Shown: piece by piece, positions 1-11,279 of the stretch
Numbering within the stretch: position 1 is the stretch's first letter
Layout of the letters: each line of letters starts with the position of its first letter
Origin: Steinernema hermaphroditum
Lineage: Eukaryota; Nematoda; Chromadorea; Rhabditida; Steinernematidae
Reading direction: 5' to 3'
DNA length: 64,000 bases
Assembly: GCA_030435675.1 (NCBI GenBank)
Contig: CM059623.1
Coordinates: 12,494,092-12,558,091, forward strand
Position numbers and translations under genes: made by a program
The notes under the pieces: model-generated
Seen by the model: the letters and a program-made list of their open reading frames with translations, nothing else
Told to the model about the DNA's origin: nothing
The model's database searches: none

Positions 1-111
1 TAACGTAATTATACGTGGTCAAAGTTCGGAAAGTTCGCTTGTTGTAGCGGCCTGATAGTACCTTGAATCGTCAGTCCATCGCCGTCCATTGTATATGTAT
101 GAACCTTTATT

Positions 112-922
112 TTACATTACAAGTGCGCCACTGGCCATAGCGAAGTATCTATCGGCACACTTGTCGCTTCCATAATTCAACAAAACAACGCGAAGGTGAC
201 CATTGAAAAACACCTTGCTGACATGGAAGAGAGCGTAACGTTTCTCAGCCAGAAGCTGTCGCAGGAACCACGCGAAATCCTCTTCTTGTTGCGGACTAGG
301 ATAATGAATTTCGATGTTGATTTGACAAATGACTTTGTTCGCCTTATCCAGCTCTCCACCTTTCAAGAAGTACGGTAGCAGCCCGTACTCTGCATATTCA
401 GCGTCGAGGAACATGTTGTCCACAAGCGACGCATTCAGATGGTTCAGGAACGTCACCAGCTCTTGTGCAACGACTGTTTTAGCCGAATATCCTTTGTCAA
501 AACCTAAGAGGATCAGGGATATCAGGAGTGTTGTTACCATGATCATACCATTGATCACCAGAGACTCTACTTTTCCGTTCTGATCTCCAATGGCGTAGGG
601 GTAGAAGGTGCCGATTTTCTCGTACAACTCCCTGTTCCCAAGCGGAGTCGGATCGCTCCCGACGAAACGACATTCGGGTTGAACTTGTTGAAGTTCTTGC
701 TCGGCCTTTATGTCCAGACCTACGCCGACTGATAGAACCAGGCACTAAGAGGCACTGGCGTACACTAGGGCCGATTTACACTAATCTCACCTGATTTATG
801 ATGCTTTTTGCCTTGAGGTGATACTTTGTTTCGTCGCTGTTGCGCAGGGGAGAAAATTCGTCGGTAGCCAGTTCAGATGTTTTTTCGCATTCCTCGACGA
901 TGTAGGGTAGTCGATTCCATGT
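112..922 (-). CDS. FkbM-family (Methyltransf_21) methyltransferase, 5' exon(s) not resolved
   Basis: Three exons read on the minus strand: 922-791, 744-549 and 503-112, with introns of 46 and 45 bp (phases 0 and 1). They give 239 residues ending in a stop. The translation carries the features of the nematode FkbM-type methyltransferase family: a glycine-rich SAM-binding strand (LSVGVGLDIKAE), FVGSDPTPLGNRELY, FYPYAIGDQNG, and NMFLDAEYAEYGLLPYF followed by CQINIEIHYP. The family transfers methyl groups from SAM; the substrates of the nematode members are unknown to me. A TTTAG acceptor at 923-924 implies at least one upstream exon, where relatives usually have a signal anchor; I could not place it. 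Frame continuity across both introns argues for a working gene. The family call comes from recognised motifs only. Confidence 0.75.
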
Positions 923-1576
923 CTAAATTTTGGAAATAGGGAATTGAGAACAAGGAAAACATGCCAACGGAGACCTGAACTGCCAATACACTTTGAAAGA
1001 ATGGCAAAAGATCTCTAACTATTGTTTATTCCCGGTTCGAAGGACCAGCTCAAGTTCACCAACATTCTTACACTATGAAGGAGTCCCAAAAAATGATCTT
1101 AATCAAGTGGGAAATCCAAACAGGTAGGAGTCCGACTCGTTAGGATCACTTTCTCAGAAGACCTTTCAACATTGTTTATTCTCGGTTCTAAGGACGAGCA
1201 CATCTGCAATCGTTTGCTGAGCTGGGCCATCAAATATGATGTGATGATTTAAGTAGCTGCTTTATATACATTTATATTATGTTTTCATTTGAAGTTTTTG
1301 ATATGAATCACAAAAACAAGTGACTCAGGATGTGAATCATATAGTCAAGCGGCAATAAGTAAACATGACTCACACGAATTACTTTCTCAAGCATCACATC
1401 AGGCGGGGCTGTGCGAGTTTCGAGTTTTGCCCTGACGGGGAGGGTATGACAGTGAGACGTGCTTTATATTTTAGTGCCTTCATCGTCTTTCCCAGTCCGG
1501 TAGTAGTACGCTTCTTGGCTCTACTGAACAAAGCGGACCCCTACAGATAATAGGGGACCGAATAGCTACAGAGTTA
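923..1576. other. Gene-poor stretch
   Basis: It probably contains the unplaced 5' exon of the methyltransferase. A possible donor (TTCAG followed by GTCTCC on the minus strand) lies near 985. The phrase TTTATTC(C/T)CGGTTC occurs twice, near 1025 and 1176. I see nothing else I can support. Confidence 0.3.
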
Positions 1577-1584
1577 TTTAGGAC

Positions 1585-2035
1585 CAGTGATGCCGAACGA
1601 GTCCGAACCCGAGTCTCGAGTTTCGAGTCCGGACCAGGGCTGTGCGAGTTTTGAGTTTTGGGGTTTTGAGGCCTTTTTTGGGTTTTGAGTTTTGAGTTTT
1701 GATTTTTTGGCAAAACTCGACTCAAAACTCGGCCTTGAAGCACTGTCCATGCTGGACGGGAGAGGGTCTTCTCCGTGGCATCACCGCCACTGGTCAATCT
1801 CCGAAGGTCGGCGACACCCGAAAATCTCCAGAAGCTACTGTTTCTAAACTCAAACGGCTTTCTGGAAGACTTTGCTGAAGGAACTTTTACTGTATTTCTG
1901 TCACAAATGGTTTTAAGTTTTGAGTTTTGGTTTTGAGGTCGTCAAAAAAGTTTTGAGTTTTGAGTTTTGACATCCGAGTTTTGAGTTTCGCACAGCCCTG
2001 GTCCGGACTCGTTTTCGGACTCGTCGGCATCACTG
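1585..2035. mobile_element. hAT-type MITE (outer element of a nested pair)
   Basis: The ends are inverted copies of CAGTGATGCCGA(A)CGAGTC. The element is flanked by nearly identical 8-bp duplications, TTTAGGAC at 1577-1584 and TTTAGGGC at 2036-2043. Terminal CA(G) with an 8-bp target duplication is the signature of hAT elements. The subterminal sequence is built from GAGTCCG/TCTCGAG-like short repeats. It encodes nothing and is interrupted by a second element. Confidence 0.8.
1635..2000. mobile_element. hAT-type MITE (inner element) with GAGTTTT repeats
   Basis: Terminal inverted repeats read CAGGGCTGTGCGAG, and the flanking 8-bp duplication GTCCGGAC is perfect (1627-1634 and 2001-2008). Inside the ends are runs of the heptad GAGTTTT on one side and its inverted counterpart on the other; about 170 bp of unique sequence is left in the middle. 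No coding capacity. It lies inside the element at 1585-2035, so the outer element inserted first. Confidence 0.85.
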
Positions 2036-2043
2036 TTTAGGGC

Positions 2044-4597
2044 GCTATGTTTGAGTGGCTGAAATGTGAATAATGCTTATTGCGTAGTTGGTTGTTTTGC
2101 ATTATTTTACTGTAAAGATTGCGTTTATCTTATAAATAACTTATAAGCGGAGTTTTAGGGGGGTCGAGAAAATTAGGTCGAGAACCCAATTTTTGGCCCG
2201 ATCAACGAATTTTTGAAATTCGGATTTTTGAGGTTGATAACCGCGCTGACTCTCTTGTAGTCGATTAGGAGAGAAGCCGCCGTCGACCCCTTCATCCATC
2301 GATGAGCGGCCGACAGAAACCTTTGATCCTGGCCTTCTCTGTGGCGCTATTATGACTCACTCTAATGGGCCAGGAACTCTAATGCCCTGTGGACAATGAC
2401 ATGGAGAAGGTACCCTGGGGGTAGTTGTGCTTCCACTTTCATGGTCTTTCTGGTTCGGAAATATTCGGACATGGTTCGTATAACGTCTGATATGTTACGG
2501 AACTCGGTAAGGGTTGTATAAGGCACTGAGCATATTATAAGAAAACCAGAAAGCCTGAGTCTTTTCAATCTGACCCTAACTTACAAGAGGAAGAATAACT
2601 AGTCATTTGACTAGCTTCTTTTTGGCCAGTTTATCCAAAATATACTTATTTTCCTAGTTGACAAATTCATGCTTTTAGCCCTATTCATCGCTCATGTGAT
2701 CTCGCTTCCTAGTGTTCTAACATTGCTCTATTTTCCTCATGAGAGACTCACTGAGTAGGAAAGTTCTCATGTTGCTATCGTCTATCATAACTCTCACGTG
2801 CAAACACGATTTTTTAGATTGATCTTTTACTACTTGTGCTCTTTATCTTTGATCTCGCGACGCTCTGTTTCGATTTTAACTTGCCAATTCTATACTTTGA
2901 AAGAAGTGGCCCCTTTTCGCTCTTACCTGATGAGTACTTAAACAGCTGATCCTTCTTTCGATGCATCTCCCATAGGTGATGAAATGTCGCCACTTGAATG
3001 AGTGTTCGTAACTCTTTTTGTTCCATATGAGAAAATCAGGACTGGTGGAGTCAGGCAGGCAAGCGTCCACATCCACAACAAAAAGCTCCTTAATCTAAAT
3101 ATCAATTTATATTCCATCACTCTAGGTCCAAACATACCTCACTATAATAGGTAAAGATAGTCAAAACGGCGATCCAAAAGAGAACAAATGCACACCGCCT
3201 TGGGTACTTCATGACTGAATAGGAGAGCAAAAACGGAGGCCTGGTTAAATTGCTTTATTTTAGGGTAACCCACTTAGATTGTATCGAGGAGATGATCTGT
3301 CGGGTTCAGTGCAACCAAATGATTGCCCTAAAGAGGTGCAGATAGAATCAGCGCGTTCTTGCCACCCGTTTTTGGGTAAGGCCTTGACGCATCAAGACGA
3401 TCTTTCAACATTTGAAGAGACCATTTGAACAATACTTAACTGCAGCTTGTCAGTTTAATCCCAGGCTTGAGCTTGACACTACCTTAAAAGAGAGTAATAC
3501 GCTCACACTTTAACTTTATTCGTGTCATGAAAGATACAATTTTAATCTGATAGCTCACAGAAGATATGATTACTGTTGGAAATTTGAAAATCTGATATTC
3601 TTAAGCTGACTTTGTGTTAATAATGTCACCAAGATCACGGACGATGTCCAGTAGGATGATGTGACAACTTGTAGCAGATAAAATCTTTAGTAATGTTTCG
3701 CCGCCGTGATATCATCGAACTGGGTTACCATATTACTTTCGTTGACTGAAAGGACGGAATACGCAGCGGCGGGGGGCCCATATTGATAAAATAAGGGGAA
3801 TATCGGAGGCTAAACCAATTGTGCTAGGTAGACAGATTTATCTAGACATTCATCACTGAGTCACCGTGAGTCCGACACCCGTCTGTTGTCTTGACGACTT
3901 CACTGGTAATACTTCTGACGGTTCTCAATGTGTACACTTCAGTAGCAAGGTCTTTCATGTTTATTGATGCTGTTTAAAGTTAGCAGGGGAACGGTCCAAA
4001 GTGTTGCGCGCCGATCAGAATGAGTCCAGAACAGTCGGAGTTGCCCTCTCCAGCGAGAACTAGAGTGACGGAGATCTGAAAAGCAGTAAGAGGACTTGCC
4101 ACTGAGTGTGCCACTTAGTTAAACGGGCCGGACAGTATGCACTGAAAACTCATTTTCTTGCTCACACTTGAGAGAGGGCAACTCATTTTCTCGCTCATTC
4201 ACCTATGGCCTATCGTTTGCCACCGTAGTCATTACAATCGTTTCTTTGTTAGTGTTGCTTAAGGCTTGGTAATAAAGATATTTGACTTTCGACATTTGAT
4301 TGAGAAATTTTTAGTTTACTTCGAGTTAAAGGTGTCGTGAAATTTCTAAGATTGTCAATCCTCTCTCTTTCGCAAAGCAAAGAAACCGTGCTCTTTTTTC
4401 GCTTCAATAACCTCAAGCTACTCCTGCTAATATGATTTCTGTCCACACAGATCGATCCACCGTCCAGCTGTTTTCTCAGACGTGCAAACAACACCTTCAC
4501 CTCCGCCACCCGCCCTCAGCGGCGCTGTAACACGAATTCCCTCAGTCGCCGGCCAATCGATTAGTTCACTGTCGAGGGCCTCTTCTTAATCGGCGCT
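2044..4597. other. Gene-poor stretch
   Basis: Only short open frames without recognisable motifs. One minus-strand ORF at 2814-3026 is lysine/serine-rich with no homology I can name. A short duplication of the phrase 'actcattttc(t)cgctca' occurs near 4150 and 4180. No RNA gene or transposon end was found. Confidence 0.4.
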
Positions 4598-6183
4598 ATG
4601 CTGGAATTCGGAACGGATGGCCGCTTCAACTCCTTCAAAGTGAACAAGGTCGGTTTCTGCGAGAAACGTCTCTACGTGTCGCCGAAACGCTCCGACCGTC
4701 TGGAGATCTGGAGTGTAGAGTGTGAGGCGGGGAAGGCGGAATGGGAGCTGATCACCTGTGTCAACTTCGACGAGCTTCTTCTCAGTTACTATGCCTTGGA
4801 TAGCGCCAATCGATGCGTCTATGTTTTGACTGTTGGAGTCTTCGTAAGTGATTAGCTTTTTTACTTTTTCGTCATGATACTTAAATTGTTTACTGTCCAG
4901 GAGGAGGGTTTATAAGTTGATACTCATGAATGGGGTGCCTTAGGCCTGTGGCCTAAAATCTGTCCAAAGGTTGCTCCCGTATATCACTGCAATTTGACGA
5001 ATACCAGTGCGGAGAAACGTTTCATTTTGTTCAATCCTAGAATCTGAATCACACGAAATCGCAATCGAGGACATAGGTGAATCTCGAGTACAACGTCATT
5101 TTTAGGAAAACGGCAACGAGGTACCCTGCATCGCCCTATTCAAGATCTCCATCCCCGGCGGTACCTACGAAGTCTTCCAGCTGGACCCAGCTTCTGGCCT
5201 CGAATTTGAAGAGAATGTCTTCTTGGACAACGTCGTACTAGGATGCACAAAAGGCACTTTGTTCATGTACGACAGGACCGTTGTGATGGGAACGATCCCA
5301 TTTTGGAGGATAGAACTGAATGAGGTACTCATGAAAAACAATAGGCAAATTGATAAAAAGAACATCTTTAGATTAGGATGGACTTTGGGATAGAGCCTCA
5401 GTTCGTGAAGGACATCGAATCTACGCCGAGATGCACACGGTTCCCACTGGTGCTTGATGGAAAGAACCGTGTCATCGTCAAGCTCACGGCGTCTAACGAC
5501 GTTTTCGTCTTCGACCAACATTCGAACGCCTGGGTGGAGTGCTGCCGGTCGGGGAACTCAGACCTCTTTGTGAGTTTTTCTAGTCTACTTATAAGAGAGA
5601 CCACACCTGTTCTACGCTCCTTATCAGTCTACTTACCAGCTATGACTCACTCAATGCTGGTCTCATTCTTCTGACCCTTTTGTAGCTCGTCGAACTTCGC
5701 GATTCCAGAGGCTTATCAGAAACTTACGGTCGTCATGGTCATCGAATTGGGGCAGTCGAATCGCCCCTTAGCCTATACGCCGACGGTAACTTCTGCATTG
5801 CCAAGGTCCTTGACAAAGGCGTTCACGTCTTCTATCACTTCGTTGTCGACGTGAAACGGAAAACTTACAAGTTTCTCTTCATGAAATCGATCAAGTAAGG
5901 TGTCAAGAATCACCCATTCCCAATAGACACCTTTAGGCTCAATGTGAACTTGAACAAACGGTTCTATCTCCTCTGCGCACTTCCCAAAATGGTCTTCTTG
6001 AATCCAAGGCAGATCGCCGTCTATGACATCGAACCTCTATCGCTGGAAGAACTGGCGTTTCTCAGCATTCAAAGGCACTACCGTGTTAATCCGGAAACGA
6101 ACGAAGTCAAGGACAGACTGACCGTTGATGAGATAAAACAGATCATGATTGCGCATAACCAAAAGCGGAAAGAGTTGGAATAA
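4598..6183 (+). CDS. Unknown five-exon gene, beta-rich protein
   Basis: Exons are 4598-4843, 5106-5324, 5372-5569, 5686-5894 and 5937-6183, giving 372 residues. All junctions are GT-AG and keep frame (phases 0,0,0,2). I do not recognise the family. The protein is made of repeated short strands with WSV, FVFDQ, VYDI-like blades, as in a divergent beta-propeller; it has no signal peptide or membrane segment. The last 60 residues are helical and charged. One segment (PLSLEELAFLSIQRHY) vaguely resembles the leucine/isoleucine helix of a SOCS/BC box; that is speculation. Intron 1 (262 bp) is long compared with the others (42-116 bp). The start is the first ATG of the open frame. Confidence 0.7.
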
Positions 6184-7542
6184 ACTGCTTTGGTCTATGA
6201 TAGTCGTCACGTGTGCTGACTGTTAAGCGAAAAATAGCCGCGTTAACATTGTACCCTCTCTTCTGAGAAAGACCATAGATCTTTGATTCATATGGACGTG
6301 GATTACATTAGTAAGGCTAAAGGAACGTGCCTTTTAAGCTGCTGCCAAGCCGCAGGCGAGCTCTGTATTCATTTTTTCGAAGGAGCCTAACATTCAGGAT
6401 TGGCTTAGACTCCGACCTGCCACGTTTAACTTTATCTGCTTAATTAAACAACACTATCTCGTCAAAATAGCCACCTTATCAGAGGCGCCGGTGATCGGTG
6501 TGAAACACAAGGGCTTGATGTTCAGAAGGTCCCGGATGATTATGAGATAACGTTCGAAAGTTTGCGGAGACTTTTTCCATTTTTGTCCATTGATTTCTGT
6601 GCACGTGGCCATGAACTTTATGCTGGTTTTATCGCTCTTCTCTCATCGTTATATTCGGTGTTCCCCTCTAGGATGCATTCGAATAATTTTTGCCTTCAAA
6701 ATACAAACGGTTTAAGGTAAAGCCATCATCATAATTTTCACCATTTGCGCAATTTTTTGAAACGATGAATGGTGTTGAAGGCAGTTACCGTCCATAACAG
6801 TGCATTTCGCAATGCCCAGGCGACAGATGGTCGTTCGTCATAACAAAATGATTCGGGTAAAACCCGGGAGTGAAACGGTAGCACATGCTTGAGCCCAAGG
6901 AATGAGCGGTGGCTACAACGCCCCCATCGATGTTGCCCAAACAGCAAACATTGTGTGTTTACATTATCGGCCATTTTTCCAATCAGTACCCTCGACACTT
7001 GCACAGCCCTGGTCCAAACCTAATGTTGTGTTTTCAAATGAAATTTGTGGCATATTCTCATGTAGGACTTTGGTATATCGTGTAGATAAAAAGTCTCTTT
7101 GTGACAAATTCCCAAACGACGCGGAAGGGAAACAACAATTGCGTCATATTCTCTGAGGTTTTTCTTATCGTCCAGGCATTAGTCGCTTTCCCGACTCATC
7201 AATGCTAATAATGGGCGGAAGAAACATTGATTAGACTGCATCAAGAACCATATTCCTAAAGTCCCCTAGAAGCCGAAGAGAACGAAGATAAATGCTTGGC
7301 TTCTTGGAAACCCGATCGATCGTCACCGACACAAATGAAAAACCTTAGAAACCATAGCCAAATTCTAGCTGGCAACCCTCCAACTGCAGCTGCACATTGG
7401 GAAGCCGGGGGCGCCGTGATTTACGGCACTCTGACTCACTATTTACTCAAAGCGTTATCACCGAAAGGAGCGCCGCGACACCGCAGAAGGGACGCCGCAG
7501 TCCCAATTTTGTATTCTCCCCGACGATCGATCCGACGCCCCG
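6184..7542. other. Intergenic stretch with solo repeat fragments
   Basis: Near 6378-6418 there is a copy of the dispersed GAGCCTAACATTCAGG/GGCTTAGACTCC repeat also seen at 45.4, 53.8 and 54.6 kb. At 7001-7018 the sequence CACAGCCCTGGTCCAAAC looks like one end of the CAGGGCTGTG hAT family with its flank; the matching end was not found. No coding region is supported. Confidence 0.4.
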
Positions 7543-8466
7543 ATGGTTTCGCTCGTCGTTTCCGTCCTTTTTCTCGCGCTTTCTGCGAAATTAGGCAATG
7601 CGGAGGGTGGCTACCGGGACTGGAGTCCCGAGACCTTTCCGAACTCTATGCGAGACTTCCAGCTGTGCCGTGTGGATAAGCCCTCCTACGTGTGCGATCC
7701 GAACGGCCTTCTCGAAGCTGTCAATGGCAAAGCAGGTAAGTCACCGGAGTGCGGGCCTGCGTCACATGAGTCTTCTAGGGACTGCTGCCCTCGAGAACGC
7801 CCTCGAAGAGTTGAGGAACTCCACGAAGTGCGCCTGTCCTCAGATTGACCACAATGTATGCGACCTAATTCCTCACGGCTTCACTGCCTCTGTTGCCGTC
7901 GTCGAGCGCATGAAGTTGCCGCCCGGAAGAGAGTAAGTGGCCCGCGCTCCTCTCGTAGAACCTCCGTTTTTCATTTTTAGTGACGTAAACAGCCGCACAG
8001 AGGCGATCTTACAGTTCGCCGACGATCTCCGCATCCGCTTCCCCCGTGGCCAATGCTATGACGACCTTTTCATCGTGCTTTCGGCGAATGACTCTGCCGT
8101 GTGGACATCAGTGGGACGCATCACCGAGCTCACCCTCAGACCCGAGATGGTCGACTCGATCACCGCGGTGGCCAGCATGTCGCCAGTTTCCCGTCCCAAA
8201 TGATCGTATTTCTTGCAGAGAAGTGGTTCCGCAAGGGAGAGTACACGAAAGGTCTCCAGTACATGGTGGACGCCTACGCCAAAGTGCTTCGAGGGGAAAA
8301 GATTACCATAACCGACCCCAATGGATGGTACTGGCCCATACCGCTGTGGTCGATCATCCTGGTGGCCGTCTGCCTCCTCGTCATCGTCCTCGGCTCTATT
8401 GGGCTCTGCATCAAGTGCTGCTGCTGCCGGAAGACCGACGGGTATACTCTCGGACAGCGGCAATAA
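7543..8466 (+). CDS. MOLO-1-like (TPM/MOLO1 domain) type I membrane protein
   Basis: Exons 7543-7735, 7779-7932 and 7981-about 8175, then a final exon from about 8214 to the stop at 8466. MOLO-1 is an auxiliary transmembrane protein of the levamisole acetylcholine receptor at nematode neuromuscular junctions. The sequence shows an N-terminal signal peptide, the family opening WSPETFPNSMRDFQLCR...VCDPNGLL, the central HGFTASVAVVERM, FADDLRIRFPRGQCYDD and FIVLSANDSAVWTSVGR, then one C-terminal membrane span (WSIILVAVCLLVIVLGSIGL) followed by a short Cys-rich tail (CIKCCCCRK). The last intron is not settled: the frame must change between 8165 and 8216, and the shortest GT-AG choices are 35-60 bp. 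The paralogue number in nematodes is high, so no gene symbol is given. Confidence 0.8.
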
Positions 8467-8820
8467 TATTGTACAAATGATTATTTAATTCTTGTTTTTA
8501 TGGTGAAGAAAACGTCGCATCACACGAAGTGGAACCACCCGCTTTGCCATATGCAACCAAGGATAGATCTCTCAGATAAAACTAGGGTCTACGAATGCGT
8601 GCAGCGCGTAGCCAAGCAGGTTTATCGCTGCCCTATTACAAAGCTGCTCGGCTTCAATGATACCTCGTACTAGAGCGGCTGTTCGTCCTCACAGCATCGC
8701 CTCAAGGGCAGCGTCACCACCGGCAACACTGTACAACCCCCGCAGAAGAAGGATAACATCAAGCCCTCATCAAAAATCCACATTTTCCCACTTATCCATC
8801 ATAACAACAACAACACGGGC

Positions 8821-9784
8821 TCAAACCTCTCGAACGGGAGCTTTTTGGAAGGAATTCGACTTCAGTTTGTACTTCTTGTCAGTGAATGCATCCATCCTTT
8901 TCGCCACTTCTGGATCCCACGGCATATCCTTATCGACCTTTGTGTAGTCGAAGCTCATTTCTTCGTAATCGAACCATTCCTTTTTCGGGTTGAATTCTCT
9001 GTATATTCTCTTGTTGCGCAAACCGAAAACTTCGCCTCCAGTGCCGGGGAACGCCGTAACGCCTGTAATGCAGTAATAATGATCGTGGACGAATCTATTA
9101 ACTCACCTCGATGAGGAGCTTGCGTGTCATTCGGGTGGAATCTGAGGGGATTTTCACGGATGCTCAGGTTTTCTGGCAGGCTGTCATCACGCGCCAACTC
9201 AGAATATTTCGTGATATTTTTCACTTCCTGACTGTAGAAATCGACTAGATCTTCGACCGTCTTTATCTTGTGCAGCTGGCAGTTGGGTACGTAATGTCCG
9301 AATTCATCTCCGAGCTTCTTCAGAACGTCAGCTTTGTGGCGTGCATCTTCCAATGACTTGCATTTGCAGTACGCCTGAGTAGTGAGTCGCACACGTAGAT
9401 CGACATCGGCTGGAGGTTTGTAGTTGTAAGTGAATTTGAGCAAGCTGAGGAGGCAAAAATAAGTGATGAAAGGAAGCAAGCTGGTTACCTTCTTGCCCGG
9501 ATAGAATCCATATAGTTCTGGCCGAATCCGTCGTCGTGTACATCGCGCAGCTTCACATCGCTCTTCTTCTCCTCTTCCTTTCGTAGCAATGCCAACTTGC
9601 CCTTTAGCTTGTCCTGTAAAGCTCAAGCGTCACAGACAATTCTGCTCTAGTTCCTCACCTGCTGTTCTCTGGAAAGTCCACTCACCTCCGCACCGGCAGT
9701 TTCTGAGGTTTGTGATGAAGCCGCGCTTTTCATGAACGAAGAAAAGAGGCCTCGTCGAGCTGAGAGAACAAGTGAAGTTCGCAT
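8821..9784 (-). CDS. mrpl-50: Mitochondrial large-subunit ribosomal protein mL50
   Basis: Four exons: 9784-9659, 9613-9489, 9444-9107 and 9062-8821 (introns 45, 44 and 44 bp), giving 276 residues. The core matches mL50 of animals: a K/E-rich helix, FTYNYKPPADVDLRVR, then LGHYVPNCQLHKIKTVEDLV-type sequence (here 'EFGHYVPNCQLHKIKTVEDL'), VDFYSQEV and SLPENLSIRENP. The N-terminus is rich in Arg/Ser and lacks acidic residues, as in a mitochondrial targeting peptide. The protein is longer than human mL50 (about 160 residues) because of an added C-terminal region. A TTGTTTTCAG acceptor lies four bases before the ATG, consistent with trans-splicing. It ends about 350 bp beyond the MOLO-1-like gene and converges with it. 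Confidence 0.85.
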
Positions 9785-9910
9785 GGCCCTGAAAACAAGA
9801 AATTGAAGAGAATGACAGAAGAACACCCATGCAGCCCGCCGAAAAAGCAAAAACAACGATAATGTAACGCGTCGGCCCGAGTAATGGTCTCAAAGAGTAC
9901 TAGTCCGAAC

Positions 9911-10029
9911 CAGGGATGTGCGGAATTCCGATTCCGACTTCCGCAGGTCCGCAATTCCGGGGTTTTTGGCACTTCCGATTCCGGACTTCCGACTTCCGAA
10001 ATCAGAAATTTTACTTCCGCACATCCCTG
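9911..10029. mobile_element. Short hAT-type MITE with TTCCGA repeats
   Basis: The ends are inverted CAGGGATGTGCGGA(A), flanked by the perfect 8-bp duplication GTCCGAAC (9903-9910 and 10030-10037). The body is almost entirely imperfect TTCCGA/ACTTCCG units. The target resembles the GTCCGGAC target of the inner element at 1635-2000. The right flank (CTCGTTTCGGGCTCGATAGAATCATTG) also resembles the right end of the outer element there, so this copy may also sit in an older relative. Confidence 0.8.
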
Positions 10030-10037
10030 GTCCGAAC

Positions 10038-10853
10038 TCGTTTCGGGCTCGATAGAATCATTGGGTCTGAGAAAGTTAGTTCGCATGGGAGCGGGGCAAA
10101 TCATGGAAGTTCGAGAAATTTGCTTAATTTCCACCGTTCCTTGAACGGTTTAAGTAGGATGTGTGGCGCTGAACATCGTGCGTGTAACTTGAATACTATT
10201 GCCAATCGTAATTTGTTGAAATTTGAGTAAACGAGCCATTCGTTATTCGAAAGACCTAACCTGTCCTGACGTGTCAAGAATCAAACGATAGCGCGAGTGA
10301 ACCTGCTATTGTACCTTGCATTTGCCGCGTGAGGGCTATCGCGTCGAGACCCAACAATTCCGCTCGTTCCTTCGATTCTACTAGACACGTTGACTGTCGA
10401 GAAACATCTCCTGCCTTACCTTTCTTTCCGCGCCATTTGGTCTAACTGTCTGGAATTGACTGGTCGTATTTGTGAACATGCTGAAGTATGGAGTATGGAA
10501 AGCGCACTTTAAGTGAACAATAAAACCAATAGCAATATTAATGCTAATCCCGATCATGCATTTCCATAAGAAAACGTACCTTTTGTTCTTTTCCATTTAC
10601 TCTTAAGACGTGAGACCTTTTTCAGTTCCTCAAAGTTTATGGGAAGAAGTTAGTGCTATTTCATGACCGTTAATTAGAGCTGCGAGTGCATAGGTTTTCA
10701 TATTTTCATGTTTTCATATTTCCTGATCTCTGTTCTTGATTTGGCCTTCTTACCAGCTGCTTTAATATTTCAAAAATAGCTATTCCCAAGACAAACATAA
10801 CTTCCTAAACGAGACAAAGTCTTCTTCTCAAGTCACTTCCTTTAAGGTGTTTT
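10038..10853. other. Gene-poor stretch
   Basis: Nothing supported. A 71-residue minus-strand frame at 10381-10596 has one hydrophobic segment but no homology or splice context. Confidence 0.3.
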
Positions 10854-10880
10854 AAAGGGGCCCGGTCATGAAAAAGTTTT
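10854..10880. repeat. Solo transposon end, GGCCCGGTCAT type
   Basis: AAAGGGGCCCGGTCATG followed by AAAAAGTTTT matches the terminal repeat of the MITE at 37815-38504 (AAGGGACCCGGTCATGGAT) and, in its core, the Harbinger element at 55286-58124. No partner end was found nearby. Confidence 0.45.
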
Positions 10881-10924
10881 ACTATTGAGATAAAAGAGTT
10901 TTTCTGTGGAAATGGGAAAACATA

Positions 10925-10995
10925 GGGAGCAACCGGATTTGAACCGGTGACCTCTCGATCTGCAGTCGAATGCTCTACCCCTGAGCTATGCCCCC
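10925..10995 (-). tRNA. tRNA-Cys (GCA)
   Basis: The minus strand folds as a full cloverleaf: acceptor GGGGGCA/TGCTCCC (one G-U), D-arm GCTCAGGGGTAGAGC, anticodon loop CTGCAGA with GCA, and T-arm around GGTTCAAATCC (box B). No intron. It lies 134 bp from the divergently oriented tRNA-Gln. Confidence 0.95.
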
Positions 10996-11128
10996 ACGAT
11001 TGTACCGCCACGACAACAAAGGAAAACCACAGAGCGAATGGTGGCGCTGAGCAAACATCAGAAGTCGATCAGAGAAGAGTCTAACCGGTGGCGACACATG
11101 GAAACTCTTGCGCACTAACGCGATCAGC

Positions 11129-11200
11129 GGTCCCGTGGTGTAGCGGTTAGCACTCAGGACTTTGAATCCTGCGACCCGAGTTCAAATCTCGGCGGGACCT
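11129..11200 (+). tRNA. tRNA-Gln (TTG)
   Basis: Acceptor GGTCCCG pairs with CGGGACC; box A GTGTAGCGGTTAGCAC, anticodon loop CTTTGAA giving TTG, T-arm GAGTTCAAATCTC. A T-rich terminator (TTTCTTTTT) follows directly. Confidence 0.95.
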
Positions 11201-11279
11201 TTCTTTTTCGATTTTGGACACTAATCACAAAAGCACACTTTATTTATTGTTTTATCGTCAGCAATCAGTCTTTCACTTC

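Noticed and set aside
10381..10596. Small membrane-protein-like frame
   Set aside because: One hydrophobic stretch only; no splice or promoter context.
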